A DNA stretch of 64,000 nucleotides from CAYMZZ01 sp046297935 (lineage in GTDB: Bacteria > Bacteroidota > Bacteroidia > Chitinophagales > Chitinophagaceae), in assembly GCA_046297935.1 (NCBI GenBank), contig JBKBHA010000003.1, positions 372,001 through 436,000 on the forward strand, given 5' to 3'. This document shows positions 1-9,272 of the stretch, piece by piece; within the stretch, counting starts at the first letter, position 1, and the number at the start of each line of letters is the position of its first letter. Made by a program: the position numbers and the translations under genes. A model generated the notes under the pieces. The model saw only the letters and a list, made by a program, of their open reading frames with translations. It made no database searches and was not told the origin of the DNA.

Positions 1-1160
1 TGATTCGCGAACTGGGTTATTGTAGCGGAATTGAGAACTACTCGCGCTTTTTCGATCGTCGCCGGCCCGGTACCCGACCTTTCTGTTTGCTCGATTATTT
101 CCCCAGCGACTTTCTGATGGTGGTGGATGAAAGCCATCAGACTATTCCACAGGTTAGCGGGATGTACGGTGGCGACAGAAGCCGCAAACTGATCCTGGTA
201 GATTATGGCTTTCGCCTCCCTTCGGCGCTTGATAACCGGCCGCTGAATTTTCATGAATTTGAGTCCCTGTTGAACCAAACCATTTTTGTATCGGCCACCC
301 CCGATGATTTTGAGCTGGAAAAAACCGGAGGTGTTGTGGTTGAGCAGGTGGTGCGACCGACCGGATTGCTGGACCCGCCAATTGAAGTAAGGCCTTCGGT
401 AAACCAGATTGATGACCTGTTGGACGAAATTGACAATCGCGTTAAAAAAGGAGACCGTGTACTTGTAACTACTCTGACTAAGCGAATGGCAGAAGAGATG
501 GACAAATACCTGCACCGGATCAACATAAAATCAAAATACATACATAGCGAGGTTGACACTCTGGAAAGAGTGGAAATACTTCGCCAGTTGCGTTTGGGTG
601 ATATTGATGTACTAGTAGGTGTTAACCTTTTGCGGGAAGGTCTTGATTTGCCGGAGGTTTCGCTGGTGGCTATACTGGATGCAGACAAAGAAGGATTTTT
701 GAGAAATGAAAAATCTCTAACCCAGACTGCCGGGCGAGCCGCACGGAATGTAGATGGGCTGGTTATTTTTTATGCAGACAGCATTACCGATAGTATGCAA
801 AAAACTATGGACGAGACGCTGAGAAGAAGAGAAAAACAGATTGCATACAATATTGAACATAATATTACGCCTCGCACTGTGAAAAAGAGCAAGGAGCAGG
901 TATTTGCACAGACATCTGTACTTGACATCAAAGGTTATGATCCTCAAAATCCGCATGCTGTTGCCCCTGATGGCGAGCTGGTGCCAGTTGCAGCAGAAGA
1001 ACAGGTGGAATACAAGACCATACCGCAAGCCGAAAAAGCCCTGAACAAAATCAAAAAAGAAATGGAGCAGGCGGCCAGAGATCTCGATTTTATGGAAGCC
1101 GCACGTTTGCGCGACGAAATGTTTCTGTTACAAAAGAAACTAACTGAAATGAAGCAGTAA
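1..1160 (+). CDS. uvrB: UvrABC excision nuclease subunit B, 3' part
   Basis: This is the C-terminal ~385 residues of UvrB, the damage-verification helicase-like subunit of nucleotide excision repair. The gene is cut by the left window edge; the frame is open from base 3 and reads IRELGYCSGIENYSRFF, an internal UvrB stretch. Visible motifs include MVVDESH (helicase motif II region), SATPDDFE, the motif V/VI block with LLREGLDLPEVS and QTAGRAARN, and a C-terminal UVR motif (about the last 35 residues, KALNKIKKEMEQAA...) that in the family contacts UvrC. Its length and domain order are normal for the visible portion. The assignment is certain at family level. Confidence 0.98.
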   Translation, partial: IRELGYCSGIENYSRFFDRRRPGTRPFCLLDYFPSDFLMVVDESHQTIPQVSGMYGGDRSRKLILVDYGFRLPSALDNRPLNFHEFESLLNQTIFVSATPDDFELEKTGGVVVEQVVRPTGLLDPPIEVRPSVNQIDDLLDEIDNRVKKGDRVLVTTLTKRMAEEMDKYLHRINIKSKYIHSEVDTLERVEILRQLRLGDIDVLVGVNLLREGLDLPEVSLVAILDADKEGFLRNEKSLTQTAGRAARNVDGLVIFYADSITDSMQKTMDETLRRREKQIAYNIEHNITPRTVKKSKEQVFAQTSVLDIKGYDPQNPHAVAPDGELVPVAAEEQVEYKTIPQAEKALNKIKKEMEQAARDLDFMEAARLRDEMFLLQKKLTEMKQ

Positions 1161-1295
1161 AATCGTAAATCTCCGATTCGCGTCAGCGTACTTGTGCTCC
1201 TTCTTTTAAAATTGTGTAGTTGGGGTAAACACTTATTGTTATTCCCTCCATAATTTAGCCGGGTTAAAATCCACCAGCTAATTACCAATAGTAGA

Positions 1296-1541
1296 ATGAG
1301 TATGAAAAGCCGCATTCGCAAAGTAGCCACCTTCCTTGCGCTCAATCTCTTGTTTTTTGCCCTTTATCTCAATTTTGTTCACGCCGATGCGCAACTGGTG
1401 CAGGACAATGCACCAACATTAAAGGAACCAACGTCTGCATTTGGTGAAACAGAAGTTGTAAAGAATCCCGAAAACTACAACAACCGACAACCGATACCAG
1501 CTGCTAGCTTCAAAACAGGCAATGGGTCGCAACCTTACTAA
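1296..1541 (+). CDS. small secreted protein of unknown function
   Basis: An 81-residue product begins MSMKSRIRKVATFLALNLLF, a basic N-terminus followed by a hydrophobic stretch to about residue 30 that looks like a signal peptide or single membrane anchor. The remaining ~50 residues are polar and rich in Asn, Pro and Glu, with no domain I recognise. It stands alone between uvrB and polA and is followed within 30 bases by a good intrinsic terminator, which supports a real monocistronic gene. A start two codons downstream (MKSR) is equally possible. Confidence 0.55.
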   Translation: MSMKSRIRKVATFLALNLLFFALYLNFVHADAQLVQDNAPTLKEPTSAFGETEVVKNPENYNNRQPIPAASFKTGNGSQPY

Positions 1542-1570
1542 CCCAACCATTTAACACAGCGTTTTCTTGA

Positions 1571-1595
1571 AAAGCCCGGGTTTGTCCCGGGTTTT
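1571..1595 (+). terminator. intrinsic terminator after the small secreted gene
   Basis: CCCGGG arms at 1575-1580 and 1586-1591, extended by AAA/TTT, form a hairpin with a 5-base loop. A T-rich tract (TTTTCTGCTTTTT) follows on the plus strand. Confidence 0.75.
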
Positions 1596-1666
1596 CTGCT
1601 TTTTCCTGTCGCATTCGCCTTGCAGCCGCCGCTGTTGGCATACGCCTTAAGCCGTACCTTAGCATC

Positions 1667-4495
1667 ATGGAAAAGAAAGTCTTTCTACTCGATGCGCTTG
1701 CCCTCGTTTTCAGAGCATATTACGCCCTCATTCGCAGCCCCCGCCTCACCAGCAAAGGCAAAAACACGAACGCCCAGTTTGGATTTACGAATGCGCTGGT
1801 CGAGCTCCTTACCAAACAGAAACCCTCGCATATGGCCGTATGCTTTGACACATCGGCCCCTACTGAACGCCATACTGACTTTGCTGACTATAAGGCCAAT
1901 CGACAGGAGGCACCTGAAGATATTCTTGAAGCCATTCCCGATATCAAAGAGATCGTTCGTGGCTTCAATATTCCCGTAATGGAAGTAGATGGTTACGAAG
2001 CCGATGACGTTATCGGTACACTCAGCCGGCAGGCCGAAGCCGCCGGCTACGAAGTGTATATGGTGACGCCCGATAAAGATTATGGCCAGCTGGTTACTCA
2101 AAAAGTGCGCATTTACAAACCCGGCTATCAGGGTGGTGAGGTTGAAATAATGGGACCAGAAGAAGTTTGCGCCAAATGGAACATCAAAGATGTGTCACAG
2201 GTAATAGACATACTTGGATTGATGGGTGATGCTGTAGACAACATACCTGGCATTGCAGGTGTGGGTGAAAAAACCGCGGCAAAACTCCTGAATGAGTTCG
2301 GCTCAATTGAAAACGTGCTTGCTAACGCCGACAGTATCAAGGGCGCGCTGGGCGAAAAAGTACGTAAAGGCAAGGAAGCGGCCATCCTTTCTAAAAAACT
2401 GGCTACCATCATCACCAATGCGCCGGTAGAGTTTCATGAAGAGGACTTTAAAGTAAAGGACTGGAACCGCGATAAATTGAAAGAGGTATTCTCCCAATTA
2501 GAGTTTCGTACAATCGGCAAAAGATTACTGGGAGAAGAGTTTGCTCCCAGTGCACCTACTGCTCCGGTTGGAGTGCAAACAGATCTTTTCGGCAATATCA
2601 TCGAAACCGAGCCCACAAAAGCCAGTTCCAGTCCGACCCTGAGCGGAGAAACCGAAGAACCGGTGGCCGCCCAGCGAAATATTCAGAACACGCCTCATGA
2701 ATACAAGGCAGTGGAAAGTGAAAAAGAGATCAAAGAGCTTGTGAACCTGTTAAAGAAGCACAAAGAAATCTGTATTGATACCGAAACCACGAGCATTGAT
2801 GCAAACCTGGCAGAACTGGTCGGAATAAGCTTTTCGGTAGAGCCAGGCAAGGCATACTATATTCCCTGTCCTGCCGATCAGAAGGCCACTATGGCTATCC
2901 TCCATCAATTAAAACCTCTGTTTGACGATCCAAAAATTACCTGGATCGGTCAAAACCTGAAATACGATATGCTCGTGTTGAAATGGTATGGAGTAGAGCT
3001 GCCGGGTCCCCTGTTCGATACCATGCTGGCGCATTATGTAATTGAGCCCGACGGAAAGCGAAGCATGGATCTGTTAAGCGAAAAATTCCTGAGCTATGAG
3101 CCTGTTTCCATTGAAGAACTGATCGGCAAGAAAGGGAAGACCCAGGGAACTATGCGCGATGTAGAGCTGGAAAAAATAAAAGATTATGCAGCAGAAGATG
3201 CCGATATTACGCTTCAGCTGCAACGTTGCTTTTTGCCAATGCTGAAAGAGAAAGAAGTGGAAAAGGTTTTCTACGAAGTGGAGAATCCCCTTGTGAAAGT
3301 ACTGATGGCTATGGAGTATGAGGGCATTCGGATAGACGAAAGCTTCCTGGCCGAATACAGCAAAGAACTCGAGAAAGATGCCAGACGCGCAGAAGAAAGT
3401 GTATATAAACAGGCGGGTGTTAAATTCAATCTGGCATCGCCAAGGCAGTTAGGCGAAGTGCTGTTTGACAAACTTAAACTGGACCCATCGGCAAAAAAGA
3501 CCAAAACAGGTCAGTATCAAACCGGTGAAGACGTGTTATTGAAACTTGCCGCCCGCGGAATTACCATCGTAGACGATATTCTCACTTTCCGCGAACTGAC
3601 CAAATTGAAATCAACCTATGTTGATGCGTTACCTGCATTGATCAACCCTAAGACCGGACGCGTACATACTACCTACGGGCAGGCTGTAGCCGTTACCGGC
3701 CGTTTAGCCAGCAATAACCCCAATCTGCAAAATATACCCGTTCGCACCGACAGAGGACGCGAAATCAGAAAAGCTTTTATACCACGCGACCAAAATCATG
3801 TACTCCTATCAGCGGACTATTCGCAAATTGAACTGCGAATAGTGGCTGCCATCAGCGGCGATAAAAATATGTGTGACGCATTCCGGAAAGGAACCGACAT
3901 TCATACCTCAACTGCCGCCCGTGTATTTGGAGTAGATGAAAAAGAAGTAACCAAAGAAATGAGGTATAAGGCCAAAAGCGTGAACTTTGGCATTATTTAC
4001 GGACAGGGAGCGTTTGGACTGGCAGATAACCTGGGAATCAGTAGAACCGAAGCCAAAGAAATCATCGATAACTACAAAAAACAGTTTCCCGGTATCCAGT
4101 CGTATATGGACAATACGATCAATTTCGCCCGAGAGAATGGCTACGTAGAAACGTTAATGGGGAGGAAGCGCTGGCTTCGGGACATTAATTCCGCCAACTT
4201 TACGGTCAGGGGATTTGCCGAAAGAAACGCTATTAACTCACCAATACAGGGAACAGCCGCAGACATGATCAAACTGGCCATGAAGCGAGTTTACGATGCC
4301 ATGCAGAAAGCCGGGATGAAAAGTAAAATGATTCTGCAGGTGCATGACGAATTGGTGTTCGATGCCCGGAAAGAAGAAGTAAAGGAACTGAAGCCATTGA
4401 TACTGGAAAACATGCAGGAAGCGCTGCCGCTTCCACATGAGGTGCCAGTGATTGCAGAATGTGGAGAAGGCGAGAACTGGTTGCAGGCGCACTAA
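1667..4495 (+). CDS. polA: DNA polymerase I
   Basis: The 942-residue product is a full-length Pol I used in repair and Okazaki-fragment processing. The 5'-3' nuclease domain occupies about residues 1-290 (LLDALALVFRAYYA, GYEADDVIGTL, GIAGVGEKTAAKLL). The 3'-5' exonuclease domain (about 350-545) keeps its acidic residues (CIDTETTS, GQNLKYDM, YAAEDADITL), so proofreading is probably active. The polymerase domain has motif A (SADYSQIELRI), motif B (KSVNFGIIYGQGAF) and motif C (QVHDELVF). A possible -7 element TACCTTAG lies at 1655-1662, only 4 bases before the ATG, which suggests a near-leaderless transcript. Confidence 0.98.
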   Translation: MEKKVFLLDALALVFRAYYALIRSPRLTSKGKNTNAQFGFTNALVELLTKQKPSHMAVCFDTSAPTERHTDFADYKANRQEAPEDILEAIPDIKEIVRGFNIPVMEVDGYEADDVIGTLSRQAEAAGYEVYMVTPDKDYGQLVTQKVRIYKPGYQGGEVEIMGPEEVCAKWNIKDVSQVIDILGLMGDAVDNIPGIAGVGEKTAAKLLNEFGSIENVLANADSIKGALGEKVRKGKEAAILSKKLATIITNAPVEFHEEDFKVKDWNRDKLKEVFSQLEFRTIGKRLLGEEFAPSAPTAPVGVQTDLFGNIIETEPTKASSSPTLSGETEEPVAAQRNIQNTPHEYKAVESEKEIKELVNLLKKHKEICIDTETTSIDANLAELVGISFSVEPGKAYYIPCPADQKATMAILHQLKPLFDDPKITWIGQNLKYDMLVLKWYGVELPGPLFDTMLAHYVIEPDGKRSMDLLSEKFLSYEPVSIEELIGKKGKTQGTMRDVELEKIKDYAAEDADITLQLQRCFLPMLKEKEVEKVFYEVENPLVKVLMAMEYEGIRIDESFLAEYSKELEKDARRAEESVYKQAGVKFNLASPRQLGEVLFDKLKLDPSAKKTKTGQYQTGEDVLLKLAARGITIVDDILTFRELTKLKSTYVDALPALINPKTGRVHTTYGQAVAVTGRLASNNPNLQNIPVRTDRGREIRKAFIPRDQNHVLLSADYSQIELRIVAAISGDKNMCDAFRKGTDIHTSTAARVFGVDEKEVTKEMRYKAKSVNFGIIYGQGAFGLADNLGISRTEAKEIIDNYKKQFPGIQSYMDNTINFARENGYVETLMGRKRWLRDINSANFTVRGFAERNAINSPIQGTAADMIKLAMKRVYDAMQKAGMKSKMILQVHDELVFDARKEEVKELKPLILENMQEALPLPHEVPVIAECGEGENWLQAH

Positions 4496-4546
4496 TAATA
4501 TTTTCCGTAACTTATCAATCCGATCCCCTGAAAATCTGATTTTCCG

Positions 4547-6376
4547 ATGGATAAGGTTTCTGAAAAACACCCTCATATCAACATTACCTGGCAGTCGTTG
4601 CTTGACGCCAGCGAAGTCGGCCTCTTTGTGCTCGATAGGGATGAACGCGTTGTTTGGGCCAACTCCTTTGCCCGCAGAGTGAGGCTTGACACATGTCTGG
4701 ATCCTGATATTGCCGTTGGCAACAACTTTTCCGAATTACTTCCTCCCGATCGAAGAAAACCCGTAAAGCAGGTATTATCAGAGATCTTTGAAGGAGAGAA
4801 AAAGAGTTACGAAGTCTGCTATAACCAGGGTACGGCAAACGAGATCTGGATCGACGCACACTATTCACCGATTATTGAGGAAAACGGTGAGATTAATTAC
4901 ATATGCATTACTGTTGCCGATATAAGCGAAAGAAAACGGAAAGAGCAGGAGCTAAAACGCCTTGAGCGAAGATGGAAATTCGCACTTGAAGGTGCGGGCA
5001 ATGGAGTTTGGGAATACAACTTTCAAACCGGAGATATTTTCTATTCTTCATTTTACAAACAAATGCTGGGCTATACTGACCAGAATTTTGACAACCAGAC
5101 CAGTGAATGGCTCCGACGAATTCACCCGGAGGATCGGCACCGTGTAGCTGATATTGACAGACAATATCTCGAAGATAAAATCACCACCCATTCCATAGAA
5201 TATCGATTGCAGCACAAATCCGGCAATTTTATCTGGGTGCTCGACAAAGGCATGTTGCTGGAAAGAGATGAAAACGGTGCCCCGCTAAAACTTATCGGCA
5301 CCAATAAAGACATTACGGCCCGTAGAGAAGCGGAAGAACAACTGTTAAAATCAGAACAGCGTTTTTCATCCTTTATGGATAACTCGCCTTCCCTTACCTG
5401 GATCATGGATGAAAAACATGTGTTTCATTATATGAACCGGCCGTATATGGAAGCTTTTAATCTCACCGAAGATGCTATCGGTAAAAGCATGTACGATATT
5501 TTTCCTAAAGAGATTTGCGACGGCTTTGCCTTAAACAATGCATTGGTATGGCATCGTGATGCGACTCTGGAAACGATCGAAGAAGGCAGAGGACCGGATG
5601 GGGAACAACAATTCTATCAGATATTCAAATTCCCGCTGCCCGGCGAGCCCGGCAACCGACTGATGGGCGGAGTAGCATTGGATATAACCGAAAAACTACA
5701 TGCAGAAAAGCAACTGGCGGGTGAACGTGAGCGTAACAAACAAAAACTCATCCAGGGGATAATTGACGCACAGGAAAAGGAACGCGATGAGTTGGCCTAC
5801 GAACTTCACGAAAATGTCAATCAAATACTTAGTTCGGCTAAAATGATGCTGGAAGTTGCATCTAGCGACCCGGGCATGGCGCAGGACTTTGTAAAAAGAA
5901 GCCTTCCCCACATCAGCGATGCTATAAATGAACTCCGCAAAATCAGTCAGGGACTACGGCCTTCTACACTGCGCGATATAAGCCTGGAAGCAGCCATTTC
6001 GGAAGTGGTGTTTGCAGTAAATAGCAAAAGAAGAACAGAAGTACGCAGCTTTCAAAAAGGAATTTCCAATTTCAAAAATCTGCATCCGGATTTGAAGCTG
6101 GTTGTGCTTCGAACAGTGCAGGAGCTACTTAATAATATCAGCCGGCACTCCGAAGCCAAACAGGCCGAACTGAATCTAGAGGTGGATGCGGAAAAATTAT
6201 TGTTGACGATCCGGGATGATGGCAAAGGATTTGACCCCGCCACCTTAAACAAAGGCGTTGGACTCAACAATATCATTAACAGAATCGAGTTCCATCGCGG
6301 AACTGTGCGGATAGAAGCCACTCCCGGACAGGGATCACGTATTCACATCGTATTACCCTTGCTGTCAGCTTCCTAA
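4547..6376 (+). CDS. multi-PAS sensor histidine kinase (NarX/LytS-like HisKA_3 class)
   Basis: A 609-residue soluble kinase with no obvious membrane segment. Three PAS domains are visible at roughly residues 15-130 (LLDASEVGLFVLDRDERVVW), 140-265 (with a PAC-type end KLIGTNKDITAR) and 270-390. The phosphoacceptor helix reads ERDELAYELHENVNQIL, as in the HisKA_3 class that autophosphorylates the His after a conserved acidic residue. The ATPase domain has the N box (ELLNNISRHS) and G1 box (RDDGKGFD). No response regulator lies next to it; the next gene, 16 bases downstream, is an amidohydrolase. The partner regulator is unknown. Confidence 0.92.
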   Translation: MDKVSEKHPHINITWQSLLDASEVGLFVLDRDERVVWANSFARRVRLDTCLDPDIAVGNNFSELLPPDRRKPVKQVLSEIFEGEKKSYEVCYNQGTANEIWIDAHYSPIIEENGEINYICITVADISERKRKEQELKRLERRWKFALEGAGNGVWEYNFQTGDIFYSSFYKQMLGYTDQNFDNQTSEWLRRIHPEDRHRVADIDRQYLEDKITTHSIEYRLQHKSGNFIWVLDKGMLLERDENGAPLKLIGTNKDITARREAEEQLLKSEQRFSSFMDNSPSLTWIMDEKHVFHYMNRPYMEAFNLTEDAIGKSMYDIFPKEICDGFALNNALVWHRDATLETIEEGRGPDGEQQFYQIFKFPLPGEPGNRLMGGVALDITEKLHAEKQLAGERERNKQKLIQGIIDAQEKERDELAYELHENVNQILSSAKMMLEVASSDPGMAQDFVKRSLPHISDAINELRKISQGLRPSTLRDISLEAAISEVVFAVNSKRRTEVRSFQKGISNFKNLHPDLKLVVLRTVQELLNNISRHSEAKQAELNLEVDAEKLLLTIRDDGKGFDPATLNKGVGLNNIINRIEFHRGTVRIEATPGQGSRIHIVLPLLSAS

Positions 6377-6392
6377 ATCGTAACTTCCTCCC

Positions 6393-7484
6393 ATGTTTAG
6401 TAAATCTGTTTCTTTACTCCTGCTCAGCGGCTTGCTGAGCCTGTCTGTATATTCCCAACAAAAAATGGACTTCGAAGCCTACGATCCTCAATCTACCCTA
6501 AAGGTTCCGGAGCATCCTGTCAGCAAAGCGAAGTTTCCGTTTATTGATGTGCATAACCATCAGTTTCAAATGCCCAACATGGATTTGCAAAAGCTGATTA
6601 CAGATATGGACCGCCTGAACATGAAGGTAATGGTCAATTTGAGTGGTCAGAGTGGCGAGACCCTGAACAAATCAGTTCAAAATATCCGCGAACATTTCCC
6701 GAACCGGTTTATTGTTTTTGCCAATATCGACTTTAAAGGAGTAGGTGAACCGGGCTGGGGCGAAAAGGCAGCTCAACAATTGGAGACTGACGTAAAAAAC
6801 GGCGCGAACGGTTTGAAAATCTATAAATCACTGGGTATTTCGGTAAGAGATAAGGACGGAAAAAGGGTGGCGGTAGACGATTCTCGTTTAGATCCTATTT
6901 GGAAAAAAGCCGGCGAACTAAAAATACCAGTGTTAATCCATACGGCCGACCCCAAGTCGTTTTGGGACAGTATGGATACTCGTAACGAACGCTGGCTGGA
7001 GCTGGCTACACATCCGAACCGCAAGCGAAGCGACACCGATCCGGCACCCTGGCAGCAGTTGATTGACGAGCAGCACCGGATGTTCAGGAAACATCGCAAC
7101 ACTACATTTATCGCCGCTCATTTTGGATGGTATCCCAATGATCTGGATAAACTGTCGGCATTGATGAAGGAAATGCCCAATGTGTATGTAGAGTTTGGGG
7201 CTGTCATCGCCGAGCTGGGACGACAGCCTCGCCAGGCCGCCAAATTTTTTGAAACCTGGCAGGATCGCATACTTTTCGGAAAGGATAGCTGGGTGCCCGA
7301 CGAATACGCCACCTATTTCCGCGTTTTAGAAACCACCGACGAATATTTTCCTTATCACAAAAAATACCACGCCTTCTGGCGGATGTACGGCCTCGGACTA
7401 AGCGACGAAATCCTCAAGAAAGTGTATTACAAAAACGCGCTTCGGATCATACCCAATATCGACGCTTCGCAGTTCCCGAAATAG
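6393..7484 (+). CDS. secreted amidohydrolase-family protein
   Basis: A 363-residue protein with a signal peptide (residues 1-21, ending VYSQ). The mature part is a TIM-barrel metal-dependent hydrolase: the first-strand metal motif reads FIDVHNHQF (HxH), followed by IHTADPKSF, AAHFGW and FGKDSWVPDEY at positions expected for the later metal ligands and the catalytic Asp. This is the amidohydrolase_2 (ACMSD/LigW-like) type. The gene starts 16 bases after the PAS kinase and may be co-transcribed with it. The substrate cannot be read from the sequence; Bacteroidetes homologues are usually annotated only as amidohydrolases. Confidence 0.85.
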   Translation: MFSKSVSLLLLSGLLSLSVYSQQKMDFEAYDPQSTLKVPEHPVSKAKFPFIDVHNHQFQMPNMDLQKLITDMDRLNMKVMVNLSGQSGETLNKSVQNIREHFPNRFIVFANIDFKGVGEPGWGEKAAQQLETDVKNGANGLKIYKSLGISVRDKDGKRVAVDDSRLDPIWKKAGELKIPVLIHTADPKSFWDSMDTRNERWLELATHPNRKRSDTDPAPWQQLIDEQHRMFRKHRNTTFIAAHFGWYPNDLDKLSALMKEMPNVYVEFGAVIAELGRQPRQAAKFFETWQDRILFGKDSWVPDEYATYFRVLETTDEYFPYHKKYHAFWRMYGLGLSDEILKKVYYKNALRIIPNIDASQFPK

Positions 7485-7591
7485 GGTAGGCGACCGTTGC
7501 TCGTCCCTGAATTTTCCCGATTCGTCGTATTTCACCTGCTTTTGCGAGGCAGGTGAGAAGAAGCTTTGTACCTTTTAGAAAATTGTCAAAC

Positions 7592-8164
7592 ATGAAACCA
7601 CTGCTATTTAGCGCCCTGCTTGTTGCAGGCGCACTCCTGTCTTTTTCAGCCAACGCTCAAACCGAAGCTCAAATGGAAGCCTGGCAAAAGTATATGGAAC
7701 CCGGAGATATGCATAAAATGATGGCCAGCTGGGATGGAGAATGGGACGAGGAAGTGACCCATTGGATGCAGCCGGGCGCAGAGCCAACCAAGTCAAAAGC
7801 TTCCTGTGTTAACAAAATGTCTATGGGCGGCAGATACTCTGAATCCAGACACACCGGTAATTTTTTCGGTATGCCCTTCGAAGGATATTCGTTGCTGGCT
7901 TACGACAATGCAAAAAAAGTATTCGTTAATACCTGGATCGATAATTTAGGCACAGGTGTTATGATTCTTGAGGGTGCCTGGGACCCGGCCAGCAAAACAA
8001 TAACGCTTAAGGGAAAAGCCACCGATCCTATGACCGGTACGGACATGATGGTCAGGCAAACTCTTCGTATTGTTGACGACAACACTCAGATAACGGAAAT
8101 GTTTACTGAAATGGAAGGAAAAGAATTCAAGAATATGGAGATCGTGCTGAAGCGGAAGAAGTAA
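7592..8164 (+). CDS. secreted DUF1579-family protein
   Basis: The chosen ATG gives a 190-residue protein with a clear signal peptide ending SANAQ; the longer reading frame beginning at 7553 would bury the signal peptide behind 13 residues. The mature part carries the DUF1579 pattern: MASWDGEWDEE near its N-terminus, then GGRYSESRHTGNFFGMPFEG and FVNTWIDNLGTG. The family is a lipocalin-like beta-barrel of unknown role. The gene ends just upstream of a long perfect inverted repeat shared with the convergent DUF1801 gene. Confidence 0.85.
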   Translation: MKPLLFSALLVAGALLSFSANAQTEAQMEAWQKYMEPGDMHKMMASWDGEWDEEVTHWMQPGAEPTKSKASCVNKMSMGGRYSESRHTGNFFGMPFEGYSLLAYDNAKKVFVNTWIDNLGTGVMILEGAWDPASKTITLKGKATDPMTGTDMMVRQTLRIVDDNTQITEMFTEMEGKEFKNMEIVLKRKK

Positions 8165-8173
8165 TTTTTTGAA

Positions 8174-8242
8174 TGTGCTAATTTGATAATTTGGAAATTT
8201 GCCTGTAATTCCGACCAATTTCCAAATTATCAAATTAGCACA
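8174..8242. repeat. perfect 26-bp inverted repeat between convergent genes
   Basis: The left arm 8174-8199 (TGTGCTAATTTGATAATTTG followed by GAAATT) and the right arm 8217-8242 are exact reverse complements over 26 bases, with a 17-base loop. It fills the gap between two convergent genes and most likely acts as a bidirectional transcription terminator. Its AATTTGATAATTTG phrasing and long arms resemble the element at 32672-32753. Confidence 0.9.
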
Positions 8243-8262
8243 TCAACTATTTTTTGAACAAG

Positions 8263-8721
8263 CTATTTCCTGGCTACCTCTTTTTCGTAGTAGGCAATCC
8301 ACTCATCTACGGTAAGTTTTGAAGCGAGCTCTCCAATCAGATCAAACGGAATTTTAGCCGGGTTCTTAAAGCGAATACAGCTCTTACCCATATCGAGCTT
8401 GCCCATGCCGGTCTTAGCATAGGCATCCACAAACCACTTGTTTAATTTGGGCATCGCATACACGCCCATATGGTATACTGCTATATGGTTTTTTTGTGAA
8501 GCGAGATTCATAAAAGGCAAAGGTTGTGCAGGATCGCAATGATAGCCACCAGGGTAAAGTTTATGCGGCACTACATATCCGATCATACCATAGTTCATGG
8601 TTTCTAAAAACCCTTTGGGTATGTTTTTTCGGACCGCCTTCCGAAGTTTTTCCATCGCTTCCTGATGGTCGGCGGGTAGTTCGGCCATATACTGAGCCAC
8701 ACTTGAAGCATCAGATTGCAT
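8263..8721 (-). CDS. DUF1801-family protein
   Basis: A 152-residue cytoplasmic protein with the DUF1801 (YdhG-like) layout: a helical N-terminal segment MAELPADHQEAMEKLRKAVR, then IPKGFLETMNYGMIGYVVPH, and a central LASQKNHIAVYHMG. The fold is alpha/beta and its biochemical role is unknown. It is the first of several small genes on this strand; the gap to the upstream SRPBCC gene is 16 bases, so the two are probably co-transcribed. Confidence 0.88.
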   Translation of the reverse strand: MQSDASSVAQYMAELPADHQEAMEKLRKAVRKNIPKGFLETMNYGMIGYVVPHKLYPGGYHCDPAQPLPFMNLASQKNHIAVYHMGVYAMPKLNKWFVDAYAKTGMGKLDMGKSCIRFKNPAKIPFDLIGELASKLTVDEWIAYYEKEVARK

Positions 8722-8737
8722 AAGCAGTAGTTAGTGG

Positions 8738-9238
8738 TTAAGAGTTTAACATGTCCCGTAAGTTCGCATTTTTATTGCGTAAATCAATGCCCCCCTCCTG
8801 TAGTGATTTCAGATTGGCCAGGTAAAATGTCCAACCGGTGCGGCATCCAACATGATACTGCATCCTGCCTGATTCTGTTTCCGGAATTTGGTCCTGCACA
8901 AGGTCGACCAGAATTACATCAGCCATCTCGTGGATACGGACCGTACAACGGCCTGCTATACCAAATTGAAACTGTATCTCCGATTTGCCATCACAGGTCA
9001 TAAAAACACCCTCTTCTGTCGTGGCGTCAGGATAACCGTGCCAGCGCCATACATAGCGGTCTCCGGCTTGAATCAGCTCATCCATTGCACGTAACTTACC
9101 TTTGGCATCATAGACCAGGCACTCGCGCAAAAACCAATACTCAAGCCCCTTTCTGGTGCCCCAGGCTCGATAAAGGGAATCAGCGGTTGATTTCACATCT
9201 ATACGTACCAGGAAACGGGACCAGTCGATATCTGCCAT
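8738..9238 (-). CDS. SRPBCC / AHSA1-like domain protein
   Basis: A 166-residue single-domain protein. FLVRIDVKSTADSLYRAWGT followed by KGLEYWFL is the opening strand and helix of an AHSA1/START-like (Bet v 1 fold) domain, and the C-terminal long helix contains GRMQYHVGCRTGWTFYLANL. Members bind hydrophobic ligands or assist chaperones, but no specific ligand can be inferred here. It lies in a run of small genes with DUF1801, DUF1761 and a DUF1579-like protein, a mix common in Bacteroidetes. Confidence 0.82.
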   Translation of the reverse strand: MADIDWSRFLVRIDVKSTADSLYRAWGTRKGLEYWFLRECLVYDAKGKLRAMDELIQAGDRYVWRWHGYPDATTEEGVFMTCDGKSEIQFQFGIAGRCTVRIHEMADVILVDLVQDQIPETESGRMQYHVGCRTGWTFYLANLKSLQEGGIDLRNKNANLRDMLNS

Positions 9239-9272
9239 ACGCTTAATGGTTGTTTAATTGATCAGTAGTTCT

